From NCBI GenBank assembly GCA_025363505.1, contig JANYDV010000032.1, positions 1-29,924 on the forward strand: a stretch of 29,924 bases of DNA, in the 5' to 3' direction. The position numbers and the translations under genes were made by a program. This DNA comes from Bacteroidota bacterium (lineage in GTDB: Bacteria; Bacteroidota; Ignavibacteria; Palsa-1295). The notes beneath the pieces were generated by a model, which was not told the DNA's origin, did no database searches, and saw only the letters and a list, made by a program, of their open reading frames with translations. Shown one piece after another: positions 15,221-23,235 of this stretch (position 1 is its first letter; each line of letters begins with the position of its first letter).

Positions 15221-15276
15221 TAAAAAAAGCGCAAGGTTCACACCTTGCGCTTTTTCTTTTGTAATAAGTTATTTTA
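15221..15276. repeat. Direct repeat copy 1: sucC terminator (bidirectional)
   Basis: An intrinsic terminator with a 14-bp stem (15224-15237 with 15242-15255, core AGCGCAAGGT/ACCTTGCGCT) and a TCAC loop. The segment 15221-15276 recurs at 16611-16665, exactly 1390 bp further on. The core of about 41 bp differs by one substitution and one T-run indel, and the flank by three more substitutions. The two copies bracket the nuclease-like gene. The repeat reaches through the stop codon of that gene. Confidence 0.92.
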
Positions 15277-16534
15277 GTTTCAACAAAAAATCTGACAACT
15301 CATTTGAATCGGCTGCCATATTCTTCGCAAAATCTGCCAGCGTTTCTTTTAATTTTTTCTGGAGACAAGTGGACAAATGTCTATGACTACCCTTTGATAA
15401 ATAATCATACATATCTGTGTGACTCTTTTGGAGATAACCAGATATTGACTCATCGTTGTCTGCAAACTCTTGGTATGAATCCATAAATATAAATTCAACC
15501 AAATTTACAAAGGCTTGTATAGATGGATCTTCTCCATTATTTCCAGACTTTAAAACATCCCGAATTGAAATAGGCAACCGTCGGATTAAACTTTCAAGGT
15601 CTTGATCTGTAAAAAAAGCTTTAAGAGCATATTGTGATTTTTTTGATATAGCCTCATCTTTTATCTCATTGTATAGTTGTTCAATTGTTGTAAGAAGAGA
15701 CAAAGATTTTACTGATTCCCTAGAAAAATAATCAATATTGTTTTTAGTGCTTTTTTGTGAGGAGGGTTGCCAAACAACATCTGACCTTGATGGCCAAATA
15801 TTATTCCAACTAATTACGCCCACATTGTATTCTTCGCCGAGTTCTCTCGCCAATTCAATTTTATCATTGTGGATTTGGCTTAAGAGCCAGGCTTGGTCGA
15901 AATAACGCGAGTTATGCCGTGCCTCAACTATCGCATTATAAATATCAGTATCAGAAAATAGATAGGGCTTTACTTCACAGCCAAAAACAATAACAATGTT
16001 TTTTTTCTTTTCCGAACTCATCCAATTCGGTATTATTACTGTGCTATCATTTTTATTGCTGTATGAAACAAGATGCAATCCGATCATGTCAGGATTATCG
16101 TTGACTTTACCACCAGTTTTTTTTGGCAACGACACGGCCAAAGCTCCTTTTTGAAATAGTAATGCTACATGCGCATATAAGTGAGACCTATCCTCAGGAT
16201 TGTCATTTGATAAAATTTGGTTGGGCACTTCCAAAGGAACCGAAGGGGAAACATACTCACTCTTTGATGGAATATCTTGGAATATATATTTCCTGGCTTT
16301 TTTAATGCCATGATAAGAAATTGAATAGTCGCTTATCTTACCTGTTTCTTGGACTTCATCCCTAAAATTCCACCAAAAGTTTTCAAAATCCATATTTTGA
16401 GGGTGGTCTATTCCCTCATAATTACTCAAAAAATATTCTCTCGCATATTCTTTGTTGTTTTCCAAAGATTTTTTTTCGACAAAAGAATCAATTATTTTTT
16501 TTACCTCCACTCGGCTTAATGATCTATAGTCCAT
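15269..16534 (-). CDS. Unknown protein with PD-(D/E)xK nuclease-like motif (possible defence gene)
   Basis: 421 residues, in no family I can name. Residues ~114-245 have the order of a restriction-endonuclease fold: a helix (SHLYAHVALLFQKG), NPDMIGLHLV (D149), the strand VIVFGCEVKP with ExK (E187, K189), then DIYNAIVEARHNSRYFDQAWLLSQ, followed by ELGEEYNVGVISW. That pattern is shared by HrgA-like and other orphan restriction-type proteins. The N-terminal 110 residues are charged and helical (SRVEVKKIIDSFVEKK). The C-terminal 160 are helical with no recognised domain. There is no signal peptide or TM segment. It is visibly more AT-rich than sucC, with long T/A runs, and is bracketed by duplicated terminators, which suggests acquisition by transfer. 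No methyltransferase or partner gene is adjacent. Nuclease activity is inference. Confidence 0.82.
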   Translation of the reverse strand: MDYRSLSRVEVKKIIDSFVEKKSLENNKEYAREYFLSNYEGIDHPQNMDFENFWWNFRDEVQETGKISDYSISYHGIKKARKYIFQDIPSKSEYVSPSVPLEVPNQILSNDNPEDRSHLYAHVALLFQKGALAVSLPKKTGGKVNDNPDMIGLHLVSYSNKNDSTVIIPNWMSSEKKKNIVIVFGCEVKPYLFSDTDIYNAIVEARHNSRYFDQAWLLSQIHNDKIELARELGEEYNVGVISWNNIWPSRSDVVWQPSSQKSTKNNIDYFSRESVKSLSLLTTIEQLYNEIKDEAISKKSQYALKAFFTDQDLESLIRRLPISIRDVLKSGNNGEDPSIQAFVNLVEFIFMDSYQEFADNDESISGYLQKSHTDMYDYLSKGSHRHLSTCLQKKLKETLADFAKNMAADSNELSDFLLKLK

Positions 16535-16610
16535 AATTGTATCTTAGAAAATGGTTTATGATTTCTTGGGTTAGATTGAATATTTAGTGCTCACATACAT
16601 GCTAAGCTAT

Positions 16611-16665
16611 TAAAAAAAGCGCAAGGCTCACACCTTGCGCTTTTCTTTTGTGGTAAGTTTTTTTA
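16611..16665. repeat. Direct repeat copy 2: terminator of the T9SS gene (bidirectional)
   Basis: A second copy of the 15221-15276 element: the same 13-14-bp GCGCAAGG/CCTTGCGC hairpin with poly-T flanks. In the loop-proximal stem GGT has become GGC, and one T is lost. It ends at the stop codon of the T9SS cargo gene (16663-16665), for which it is the terminator on the minus strand. Confidence 0.92.
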
Positions 16666-18771
16666 ACGCGAGAGTTGGATCAACATTGCTTTTGGTGATG
16701 TCCAGACGACAGAGCCGGTGTTTGGATCGGTCATCGTGACTCGGCAATAGTAACTGCCGTTTGCGCCAAGTGCAGAGCCGTCGATACGAAGATCGTGTGA
16801 ACCTGCAGAAAGTGCTTGATTATTATATGGGGTTGCAATCGTTCTGCCAAGTACATCGGAAATCTCGACGGTGACGTTGAGTGTAGATGCAAGCGTGACA
16901 GGAATAAGCGTATGATCGGCAAATGGATTTGGCATATTCTGCTCGACACCGGTGATACCACCGGAAGCTGAACCAAGTTCGACACGCTTAATCTGGTGAG
17001 GTGTACGCTCGCCGTCAAGAGTGACGTCAACCAAACGATATTCGTAAAATCCTGCTGCACCGGGCATATCAATATGTGAATAGCCGCGACTCGTGTTTGA
17101 GAAACTCACCCCTCGAAGTGTGGCGTTAGTTTGATAACTTGCGACTACTTCGAAATTATTTGATGCCCCCTCGGCTATTTGTCGGCGTTCGATCTCGAAG
17201 CCGGCATTATCTTTTTCGCTCACAGTCTGCCAATTCAAAACGACATTTCCGTTGCCGGTTGCTGATGCTGTAAACGATGAAAGTTCAACCGGAAGCGTAC
17301 CATCTCTGAAGATCAATTGTGCGTAGATGTCAGTATTGGTTGTACCATTACGGTTATCGCGCCATACAGCAATGCCACCATTGGTACGAGGTACCATCAC
17401 TAACTGGTCAGCGTCAGAGTTCGTACGATTCGAGACAGGGATTCCCCACGACGAAACGGTTGGCAAATAGCCAAGATACCGTTTTGGCAAACGATCGACG
17501 CGTTGCGCATAGATTGAGTTCTTGCCTAAACGTCCATCAACCCAAGCAGTAAGAACTTCCCCGCTGGCTGTTCTGACACCAACCGGTGCGGATTGATTGT
17601 TGGTTTGATTACAAACCGTGTAAATATGATTTGGGAATACAGGCTGGAAATCGCTGCCATTTGACAGTAATCGTGTCATCACGATATAGGTCTTTGTAGA
17701 AATGTCATTAACATAAATGCAAATCAATCCGGCTAAACCATTACTCTCAATAGAGTCATCACTAAAGACAATCGAGTTGATTTGATTGCCGACCCAATCA
17801 GTAGAAATTTCGGATGCAGTTCCCGCGGTACCCCAGACACGATTGCTATCCAATTTCAAACGCTGACCGTAAATATTCCAACCTTTCGATGAATTGGAAG
17901 CATTGTTGGTTTCCCAAGAAAAGAGAAATTGATTACCGTCTCTTCGAACGTTCACATTGCGCGAAGTATTTTGTGTTCCTTTATCACCTGAAAATATCTT
18001 TACGCCGATTGTACCCCACTGTACTACGCCTGCATTGTTGACTCTAGCAGCCATAATTGATGAAGGTACGGTAGCCTGATTTTCATAAGCAAGGATACAT
18101 CCACCGGTGCCATCATCGACAAGATGTGGTTCAACTTGCTTACCATTGGTACTGATAACAGCGAGACCCGTGTTTCCCCAGGCGACACCACCAGCTGTTA
18201 ACTTATTCATCCAAATATCATTTCGTCCCGCTGCGGCGATCGAGGTACGGCTGTCTTCCCAAGCAACAAAAGCATTACCGGAGCCGTCAGAGCATATTGC
18301 TAAATGATCAGGTGCTGCGGCATCGGTTGCCACTGCAATTCCTGAACCTGTTGCACCATACGCAAGAGAACCATCGGAGTTAATATGCTGAGCATATAAG
18401 TCAGTGCCACCACCGCCGGGTCTGGCATCTTTCCAGGCTACGAAAGCACCGCCGGAACCATCAGAAGCAACAACCGGGACTGACTGGCTTACAGTAGAGT
18501 TACAGAGCAATACACCATCTTTGGTCCATTGAGCTATGCCATCGGAGTTCAACTTTTGTGCATAAACGTCAAAATTATTATTTCGGTAGTCTTCCCAAAC
18601 GACGATTACCCCGTCAGCTTCGTCGGAGCAAACAACCGGTTTTTGCTGAAGTCCGGCAGCTGTACAGATAGCAGTGTTTTTCGTCGTATCTGATACCCAT
18701 TGGGCATTAGCTTGTGAAGCGAAACCAATACAACAAAGAACACTAAAACACAAAATGACGCACTGTTTCAT
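16663..18771 (-). CDS. T9SS cargo protein with propeller-like repeats
   Basis: 702 residues from ATG 18771 (an AGGAG lies 10 nt upstream; a GTG at 18777 is an alternative). The signal peptide is MKQCVILCFSVLCCIGFASQANA. Residues ~25-470 are repeats of about 55, of the type VASDGSGGAFVAWKDAR, then LYAQHINSDG, as seen in predicted beta-propeller surface proteins. Next comes LPVELSSFTA with a fibronectin-like segment (VVLNWQTVSEKDNAGFEIERR). The last ~90 residues are a T9SS type A sorting domain opening with EQNMPNPFADHTLIPV and VEISDVLGRTI. It should be exported through the Sec and type IX systems to the cell surface. Its ligand is unknown. It converged on sucC before the nuclease-like gene came between them. 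Confidence 0.92.
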   Translation of the reverse strand: MKQCVILCFSVLCCIGFASQANAQWVSDTTKNTAICTAAGLQQKPVVCSDEADGVIVVWEDYRNNNFDVYAQKLNSDGIAQWTKDGVLLCNSTVSQSVPVVASDGSGGAFVAWKDARPGGGGTDLYAQHINSDGSLAYGATGSGIAVATDAAAPDHLAICSDGSGNAFVAWEDSRTSIAAAGRNDIWMNKLTAGGVAWGNTGLAVISTNGKQVEPHLVDDGTGGCILAYENQATVPSSIMAARVNNAGVVQWGTIGVKIFSGDKGTQNTSRNVNVRRDGNQFLFSWETNNASNSSKGWNIYGQRLKLDSNRVWGTAGTASEISTDWVGNQINSIVFSDDSIESNGLAGLICIYVNDISTKTYIVMTRLLSNGSDFQPVFPNHIYTVCNQTNNQSAPVGVRTASGEVLTAWVDGRLGKNSIYAQRVDRLPKRYLGYLPTVSSWGIPVSNRTNSDADQLVMVPRTNGGIAVWRDNRNGTTNTDIYAQLIFRDGTLPVELSSFTASATGNGNVVLNWQTVSEKDNAGFEIERRQIAEGASNNFEVVASYQTNATLRGVSFSNTSRGYSHIDMPGAAGFYEYRLVDVTLDGERTPHQIKRVELGSASGGITGVEQNMPNPFADHTLIPVTLASTLNVTVEISDVLGRTIATPYNNQALSAGSHDLRIDGSALGANGSYYCRVTMTDPNTGSVVWTSPKAMLIQLSR

Positions 18772-19042
18772 AAACACTATACTCCTATTTTTGAGATATC
18801 ACGACACCAAGTACTACGCTGGGGAAAGAAATAAACGATGATGAATGCTTAAGTGAACAACACATAATACTAAAATAATATCAGCAAAAATCGTTCCTCT
18901 GAGCTGTTCCACCAAATACCATATAATAAACCATCAAAAAGCGTAAAATTTCCGCTTAATGTGCTTTTTTAAGACAAAATGTCCATTGTGAGACGAAAAT
19001 GCAACATTGTAGGATTTCTTGCTGTTTTCAGAGTCCCAAAAA

Positions 19043-19126
19043 GCCGGAGTGGCGAAATTGGCAGACGCGCCAGACTTAGGATCTGGTATGGTAACACATG
19101 TGCAGGTTCAAGTCCTGTCTCCGGCA
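19043..19126 (+). tRNA. tRNA-Leu (anticodon UAG)
   Basis: The acceptor stem GCCGGAG (19043-19049) pairs with CTCCGGC (19119-19125), with discriminator A. The anticodon stem is CCAGA/TCTGG, with loop CTTAGGA and anticodon TAG at 19077-19079. The long variable arm (TATGGTAACACATG) is typical of class II leucine tRNAs, and the T-arm TTCAAGT loop is present. CCA is not encoded. It reads CUA and probably other CUN codons. The tig start codon is only 25 nt downstream, with no terminator between. Confidence 0.96.
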
Positions 19127-19151
19127 CGATCACAATTATAGAAAGTATTTA

Positions 19152-20423
19152 GTGGAAACGACTATTCATACCCGTTCGCAGGTTCTTCGTGAGCTTGAAA
19201 TAATGGTGCCCGAAGCTGAAGTGAATGCTGCATTTGACGAAGCCTACCGAGATATCAGACCGAAGATAGCCCTTCCGGGATTTCGCGCCGGCAAAGCACC
19301 GATCTCGCTGATCAAAAAAATGCACGGCGAATCAATCGAAGGCGATACGCTTGAAAAAATTGCTCAGGAAAAATTTAAGCAAGTCGTCGAAGAACAAAAG
19401 ATCGAGCCAATCGGTACTCCGGTAATGACCGACCTCCATCGCCACCACGGCGAAGGCGCACACTTCAAAATTTCCTACGAAGTGAAGCCCGAGATCGTCC
19501 TTGCAAATTTCGAAGGTACGGAGATCGAATATCCGACATATACCATCAGTGATAGCGATGTCGAAGATCGCATCCACTATTTGCGTTTTAATTATTCTGA
19601 GAAAACACCGACCGATACCGTTGCTGATCTCGAAACGATCGTTGGCTTAACCTTCACCGAGCGCTCTGTGCCAGAAGGCGAAGAACCAAAGACCGAGCAG
19701 ACGACAGTCTATCTCAAAGATCCGCAGATCGTTACCGAGCTTCGCGATGCACTCGTCGGCAAAAAAGTTGGTGATGCGTTTGATATTGATCTGCCACGCA
19801 CTGATTCTGAAACGAAAGAATTGATGGAGCTGACAATCAATGTGCTATCTGCCGAGAAAGTAACACTTCCGGAAATGACCGAAGAGTTTTGCAAGAAACT
19901 CAGTCGTGATAAATCGGCGACCGAACTTGAAGTCCGATTGCTGGTTCGTCAAGAACTCGAAGAAAACGCAAAGCGTCGTACGCAAGAAGGTATGGAATCA
20001 TTAATGGTTAATGCATTTCTCTCGAAGCATGATTTCCTTGTGCCTCGTACCTATACGTATGTTGTGATCGACTCAATGATAGCCGAAGCCAAAGAAGAAA
20101 ACAAACGTCGCGGCTATCCCGAAGAATATGGCTTAGGCAACGAAGAAGAGTATCGCAAAGCCGCATGGGGCAATGCCGAGATGCGGGCAAAGTGGCTCTT
20201 GCTTCGTGACAAGCTTGTCGAAGCAATGGGTATTACCGCTTCGGAGGAAGACCTGACTGCAATGGCTGAGCGCGACGCCGAGCAATACGGCATAGCAAAA
20301 GAAAATTTGCTGAAATATTATCTCTCGAACGAAGAGATCAAAGAGCGGATCAAATCAGAAAAACTCGTCGCCGAACTCAAGAACCAGTTTATCCTCAAAG
20401 AGAAACCGGCAGAGAGTAAATAA
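19152..20423 (+). CDS. tig: Trigger factor (ribosome-associated chaperone)
   Basis: 423 residues from GTG 19152. The ATG at 19098 lies inside the tRNA gene and is rejected; the family N-terminus (ETTIHTRSQVLRELEIMVPEAEV) begins at the GTG. The ribosome-docking signature is LPGFRAGKAP (~41-50). A FKBP-like PPIase region spans ~150-235 (TIVGLTFTERSVPEGEE, LVGKKVGDAFDIDL), with weak conservation of the active site. The helical SurA-like C-terminal chaperone arms follow (VLSAEKVTLPEMTEEFCKKL and beyond). Trigger factor binds the exit tunnel and shields nascent chains. It is transcribed just behind tRNA-Leu and is followed by a strong terminator. Confidence 0.94.
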   Translation: METTIHTRSQVLRELEIMVPEAEVNAAFDEAYRDIRPKIALPGFRAGKAPISLIKKMHGESIEGDTLEKIAQEKFKQVVEEQKIEPIGTPVMTDLHRHHGEGAHFKISYEVKPEIVLANFEGTEIEYPTYTISDSDVEDRIHYLRFNYSEKTPTDTVADLETIVGLTFTERSVPEGEEPKTEQTTVYLKDPQIVTELRDALVGKKVGDAFDIDLPRTDSETKELMELTINVLSAEKVTLPEMTEEFCKKLSRDKSATELEVRLLVRQELEENAKRRTQEGMESLMVNAFLSKHDFLVPRTYTYVVIDSMIAEAKEENKRRGYPEEYGLGNEEEYRKAAWGNAEMRAKWLLLRDKLVEAMGITASEEDLTAMAERDAEQYGIAKENLLKYYLSNEEIKERIKSEKLVAELKNQFILKEKPAESK

Positions 20424-20443
20424 ATTATTTGATAGTATTAAAT

Positions 20444-20475
20444 AAAAAAGGGCACAATTGTTGTGCCCTTTTTTT
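20444..20475. terminator. Bidirectional intrinsic terminator after tig
   Basis: A 14-bp stem, AAAAAAGGGCACAA (20444-20457) with TTGTGCCCTTTTTT (20461-20474), has a 3-nt loop and a further T. It separates tig (+) from the convergent T9SS gene ending at 20496 (-). Confidence 0.92.
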
Positions 20476-20495
20476 ATTTATCAAATTGATACACT

Positions 20496-22187
20496 TTAAT
20501 GATATACGATCAACGGCAATGTAAACGTCCCGTTTACTTTTTCGCTGGTGTAAGCTACTCGTGCAATGTAGGTGCCGTTCGGGAGCGATTTTACATTCAC
20601 GTTCGCGCCGTTTTCTGCGAGAGTCGTTTCACAGGTAATTTTGGTGCCCAATAGATTATATATCTCAACGCCTTTTGCAGTAAACCACGACAGCATTTCT
20701 AAACGAACGCTACTACTCGATGGATTCGGATAAATCTTCAAAAATTTATCGCGGATAAGACCGGTGAAATCAAAATTAGAAGCATCGGAGACACCAGCAT
20801 TTACTCCTAATTTTACGACCCAGATGTCAATTCTATTATAAATTCCGTTAGAATGAATACCATAGACATCACCGTCAAGTGAGGAAGCACCAGCTACAAA
20901 AAGAATCTTCCCATCGCTTGTTTGAATGATTGAATTCCCACTTTCATCTTTATCTCCACCATAACAGTGTTGCCACTCCACATTCCCTTCACTGGTTAAT
21001 TTAACAACCCAAGCATCTTCATATTTGAAGGTGAATGGATCGCTTGATTGATGATTACCGACTACATCACCATTGTTCGAAGATGTCGTCCCGATTACGA
21101 GGTACCCCCCGTCAGATGTAGTACAGATACCATTTCCTCTATCATCCATAATGCCCCCATAACATCTTTCCCATAAGACAGTACCCGATGAATTCAAATG
21201 TGCTACATAGACATCACTATTACCAAATAGGTCTTTTGAGTTATGATACCCTTTAATAGAGCTGTCAAATAGAGTGACAGATCCTGCGAGAGTGAACCCA
21301 CTGTCACTTGTTTTAATTATGGGTCGAGAGGCAAAATTAAATGTTCGGAAGTCAGCCTTAAAAAATTTCTGCCAAAGAATATTCCCGGATGCATTGAGTT
21401 TAACAAGCCAACCCTGCTCCAAATCATTATTATGCCCCACTAGATCGCCGTCGTTAGAAGAAGTAGTCCCCGTAAATACAATGCCGCCATCTTTTGTCTC
21501 GACTATTGAAGTAATGGTTTCTTCTTTACTACCACCAAGATATTTTTGCCACTCAATATCTCCACTTTGATTGATTGCTACGATCCAGGCAGTGCCTTTT
21601 CCCGAATCTCTCGCTATCAAATCACCGTCAGTTGAGCTAGTCTCCCCGCCGAAAATATATCCTCCACCTTCACGGTTTCTTTCGACAACAGAATATGCAT
21701 TATCAAAGCCTGAACCGCCATAAGTTTTCTGCCAAATAATTACACCATCTTTATTCAATTTTATAACCAAGGCATCACTCTGTCCGTGGGTTTTTATCCC
21801 CCCAATATAAAGTGACTTTGTGAAACCAACCAAAATAAAACTTCCATCTGTCGCTTCAATTACTGAATGTAATCCACTAATATTATCCCCTTCTACTGAT
21901 CTGCTCCATTCTATTTGACCTTCTGGGTTGAGTTTTACAACCCAACCATTAAATGTATTTGGTGAAGCATTGTGAACATCTCCGTCATAGGAATATGATA
22001 CTGATACTAATATATATCCACCATCACGCGTTGGAATAGCTTGTTGTACATCTTCTATATCAAAACCACCAATACATCGTTGCCATTCAATAGACGGTGA
22101 AATTTGGCATAGAGACAAATTGGGCACCCATAGCAACAGAATTATTGGAAAGATAAAAAGGTACGTTTTTGAAATTATGTTTTTCAT
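20496..22187 (-). CDS. T9SS cargo protein with WxxxLGG-type repeats
   Basis: 563 residues from ATG 22187; the frame continues upstream to 22226, but the signal peptide MKNIISKTYLFIFPIILLLWVPNLSLCQ begins here. The body is about eight repeats of ~50-55 residues with the pattern DGGYILVG, then SSxDGDV, then WVVKLNxxGxIxWQKxYGG, typical of secreted beta-propeller-like proteins of Bacteroidota. The C-terminal ~80 residues form a T9SS type A domain opening with FLKIYPNPSSSSVRLE, then GVEIYNLLGTKI and LPNGTYIARV. Expected location is the cell surface; no catalytic motif is seen. A terminator-like hairpin lies in its leader (22214-22260). Codon and base use are more AT-rich than those of tig and clpP on either side. 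Confidence 0.92.
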   Translation of the reverse strand: MKNIISKTYLFIFPIILLLWVPNLSLCQISPSIEWQRCIGGFDIEDVQQAIPTRDGGYILVSVSYSYDGDVHNASPNTFNGWVVKLNPEGQIEWSRSVEGDNISGLHSVIEATDGSFILVGFTKSLYIGGIKTHGQSDALVIKLNKDGVIIWQKTYGGSGFDNAYSVVERNREGGGYIFGGETSSTDGDLIARDSGKGTAWIVAINQSGDIEWQKYLGGSKEETITSIVETKDGGIVFTGTTSSNDGDLVGHNNDLEQGWLVKLNASGNILWQKFFKADFRTFNFASRPIIKTSDSGFTLAGSVTLFDSSIKGYHNSKDLFGNSDVYVAHLNSSGTVLWERCYGGIMDDRGNGICTTSDGGYLVIGTTSSNNGDVVGNHQSSDPFTFKYEDAWVVKLTSEGNVEWQHCYGGDKDESGNSIIQTSDGKILFVAGASSLDGDVYGIHSNGIYNRIDIWVVKLGVNAGVSDASNFDFTGLIRDKFLKIYPNPSSSSVRLEMLSWFTAKGVEIYNLLGTKITCETTLAENGANVNVKSLPNGTYIARVAYTSEKVNGTFTLPLIVYH

Positions 22188-22532
22188 AGCAATGGTATTT
22201 CTTTTAAGAAAAACATTAGAACCCACTTCAATCGTTCAGATGATGAAATGGGTTCTAATGGTTAAATAACCTTATCAAACTACCAGCCGATTTTGTTGTT
22301 TTAAAGGGGTCGCTTGGGTGTGGTGCATAGACATATTGTTGATTCTTGATGGGTTACATACCAATCAAACAGAGTTTAGCTGTTTGGCTTTTGCAGGCGT
22401 AGGCTACAAAATTACCGGCGGGGTTCACAATTCCTACAATATATTGTGCCTGATATCCGTTAGTATAGATAGGATATTGAAACTACGTTCAGCACGAACG
22501 AGTATACCAATCACTTTACGATACTTTTTTTG
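22188..22532. other. 345-bp divergent intergenic region between a T9SS gene and clpP
   Basis: It carries the leader hairpin of the minus-strand T9SS gene (22214-22260) and must hold the clpP promoter. An open frame from 22318 runs into the clpP start but has no ribosome site or recognisable protein content. I could not assign a promoter with confidence. Confidence 0.55.
22206..22260 (-). promoter_or_regulatory. Attenuator-like hairpin in the leader of the T9SS gene
   Basis: A perfect 12-bp inverted repeat, CATTAGAACCCA (22214-22225) with TGGGTTCTAATG (22249-22260), is extended by four pairs after a mismatch. On the minus strand the stem is followed directly by TTTTTCTT, giving an intrinsic terminator shape 26 nt before the T9SS start codon. 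It would stop transcription entering the gene from upstream unless it is antagonised. Confidence 0.6.
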
Positions 22533-23195
22533 ATGAAACTACCATTTAATTATTCTAGCGTCACCAGTCTTTATCAGGCTGACCCGATGTTCAATGCGCT
22601 TGTGCCGATGGTCGTCGAACAGACTTCTCGTGGCGAACGGGCTTATGATATATTTTCACGTTTGCTCAAGGAGCGTATTATTTTTATCGGCACTCCGATT
22701 GATGATACTGTCTCAGGTTTGATTATTGCCCAATTGCTATTCTTGGAGTCGGAAGACCCTGATAAGGATATTAATATTTATGTCAATTCTCCCGGCGGAT
22801 CGGTCTCGGCAGGTTTGGCTATTTACGATACGATGCAGTACATCAAGCCCGATTGTGCGACCATCTGTTTGGGTATGGCGGCTTCGATGGCTTCGCTGTT
22901 GCTCGCAGGTGGTGCTGCAGGCAAACGTTCTGCACTTCCGCACTCACGGATTATGATCCATCAACCCCTCGGTGGCACACAAGGACAAGCGACAGATATT
23001 GAGATCTATACCAAAGAGATGCTGCGTATTCGCGAAGAGCTTTATAGTATTTATTCGCATCACACCGGCAAACCAATCGAAGAGATCGCAAAAGACTCGG
23101 AACGTGATAACTATATGAATCCGACTCAAGCGCAAGCCTACCGCTTGATCGATAACATTATGACCAAAAACGAATTGAAAACATTGACGAAGTAA
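22533..23195 (+). CDS. clpP: ATP-dependent Clp protease proteolytic subunit
   Basis: 220 residues from ATG 22533 (a TTG directly before it is not needed). ClpP is the serine-protease barrel that degrades unfolded proteins fed by ClpX or ClpA. The Ser-His-Asp triad is visible: S118 in LGMAASMASLL, H143 in RIMIHQPLGG, and D192 in SERDNYMNP. The oligomerisation strand INIYVNSPGGSVSAGLAIYD is also present. An N-terminal segment of about 20 residues before the conserved core is consistent with a short propeptide. clpX is not next to it. With tig about 2 kb away, the two protein-quality genes keep a loose version of the common tig-clpP-clpX neighbourhood, here separated by a T9SS gene. Confidence 0.97.
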   Translation: MKLPFNYSSVTSLYQADPMFNALVPMVVEQTSRGERAYDIFSRLLKERIIFIGTPIDDTVSGLIIAQLLFLESEDPDKDINIYVNSPGGSVSAGLAIYDTMQYIKPDCATICLGMAASMASLLLAGGAAGKRSALPHSRIMIHQPLGGTQGQATDIEIYTKEMLRIREELYSIYSHHTGKPIEEIAKDSERDNYMNPTQAQAYRLIDNIMTKNELKTLTK

Positions 23196-23206
23196 TAAAG
23201 TAATTT

Positions 23207-23227
23207 GGGCGGACTCTCAGTCCGCCT
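23207..23227. terminator. Hairpin between clpP and the PAP2 gene
   Basis: An 8-bp GC-rich stem, GGCGGACT (23208-23215) with AGTCCGCC (23219-23226), has a 3-nt loop. Neither side has a strong U-tract, so termination efficiency is doubtful, but the position between two convergent stops fits a shared terminator. Confidence 0.6.
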
Positions 23228-23235
23228 AGTTACGA

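Noticed and set aside
19098..19151. Longer N-terminus for trigger factor from ATG 19098
   Set aside because: That ATG is inside the tRNA-Leu gene; the family N-terminus begins at GTG 19152.
22318..22533. 71-aa open frame running into the clpP start
   Set aside because: GTG start, no ribosome site, no recognisable content; ends in the T-run at the clpP start.
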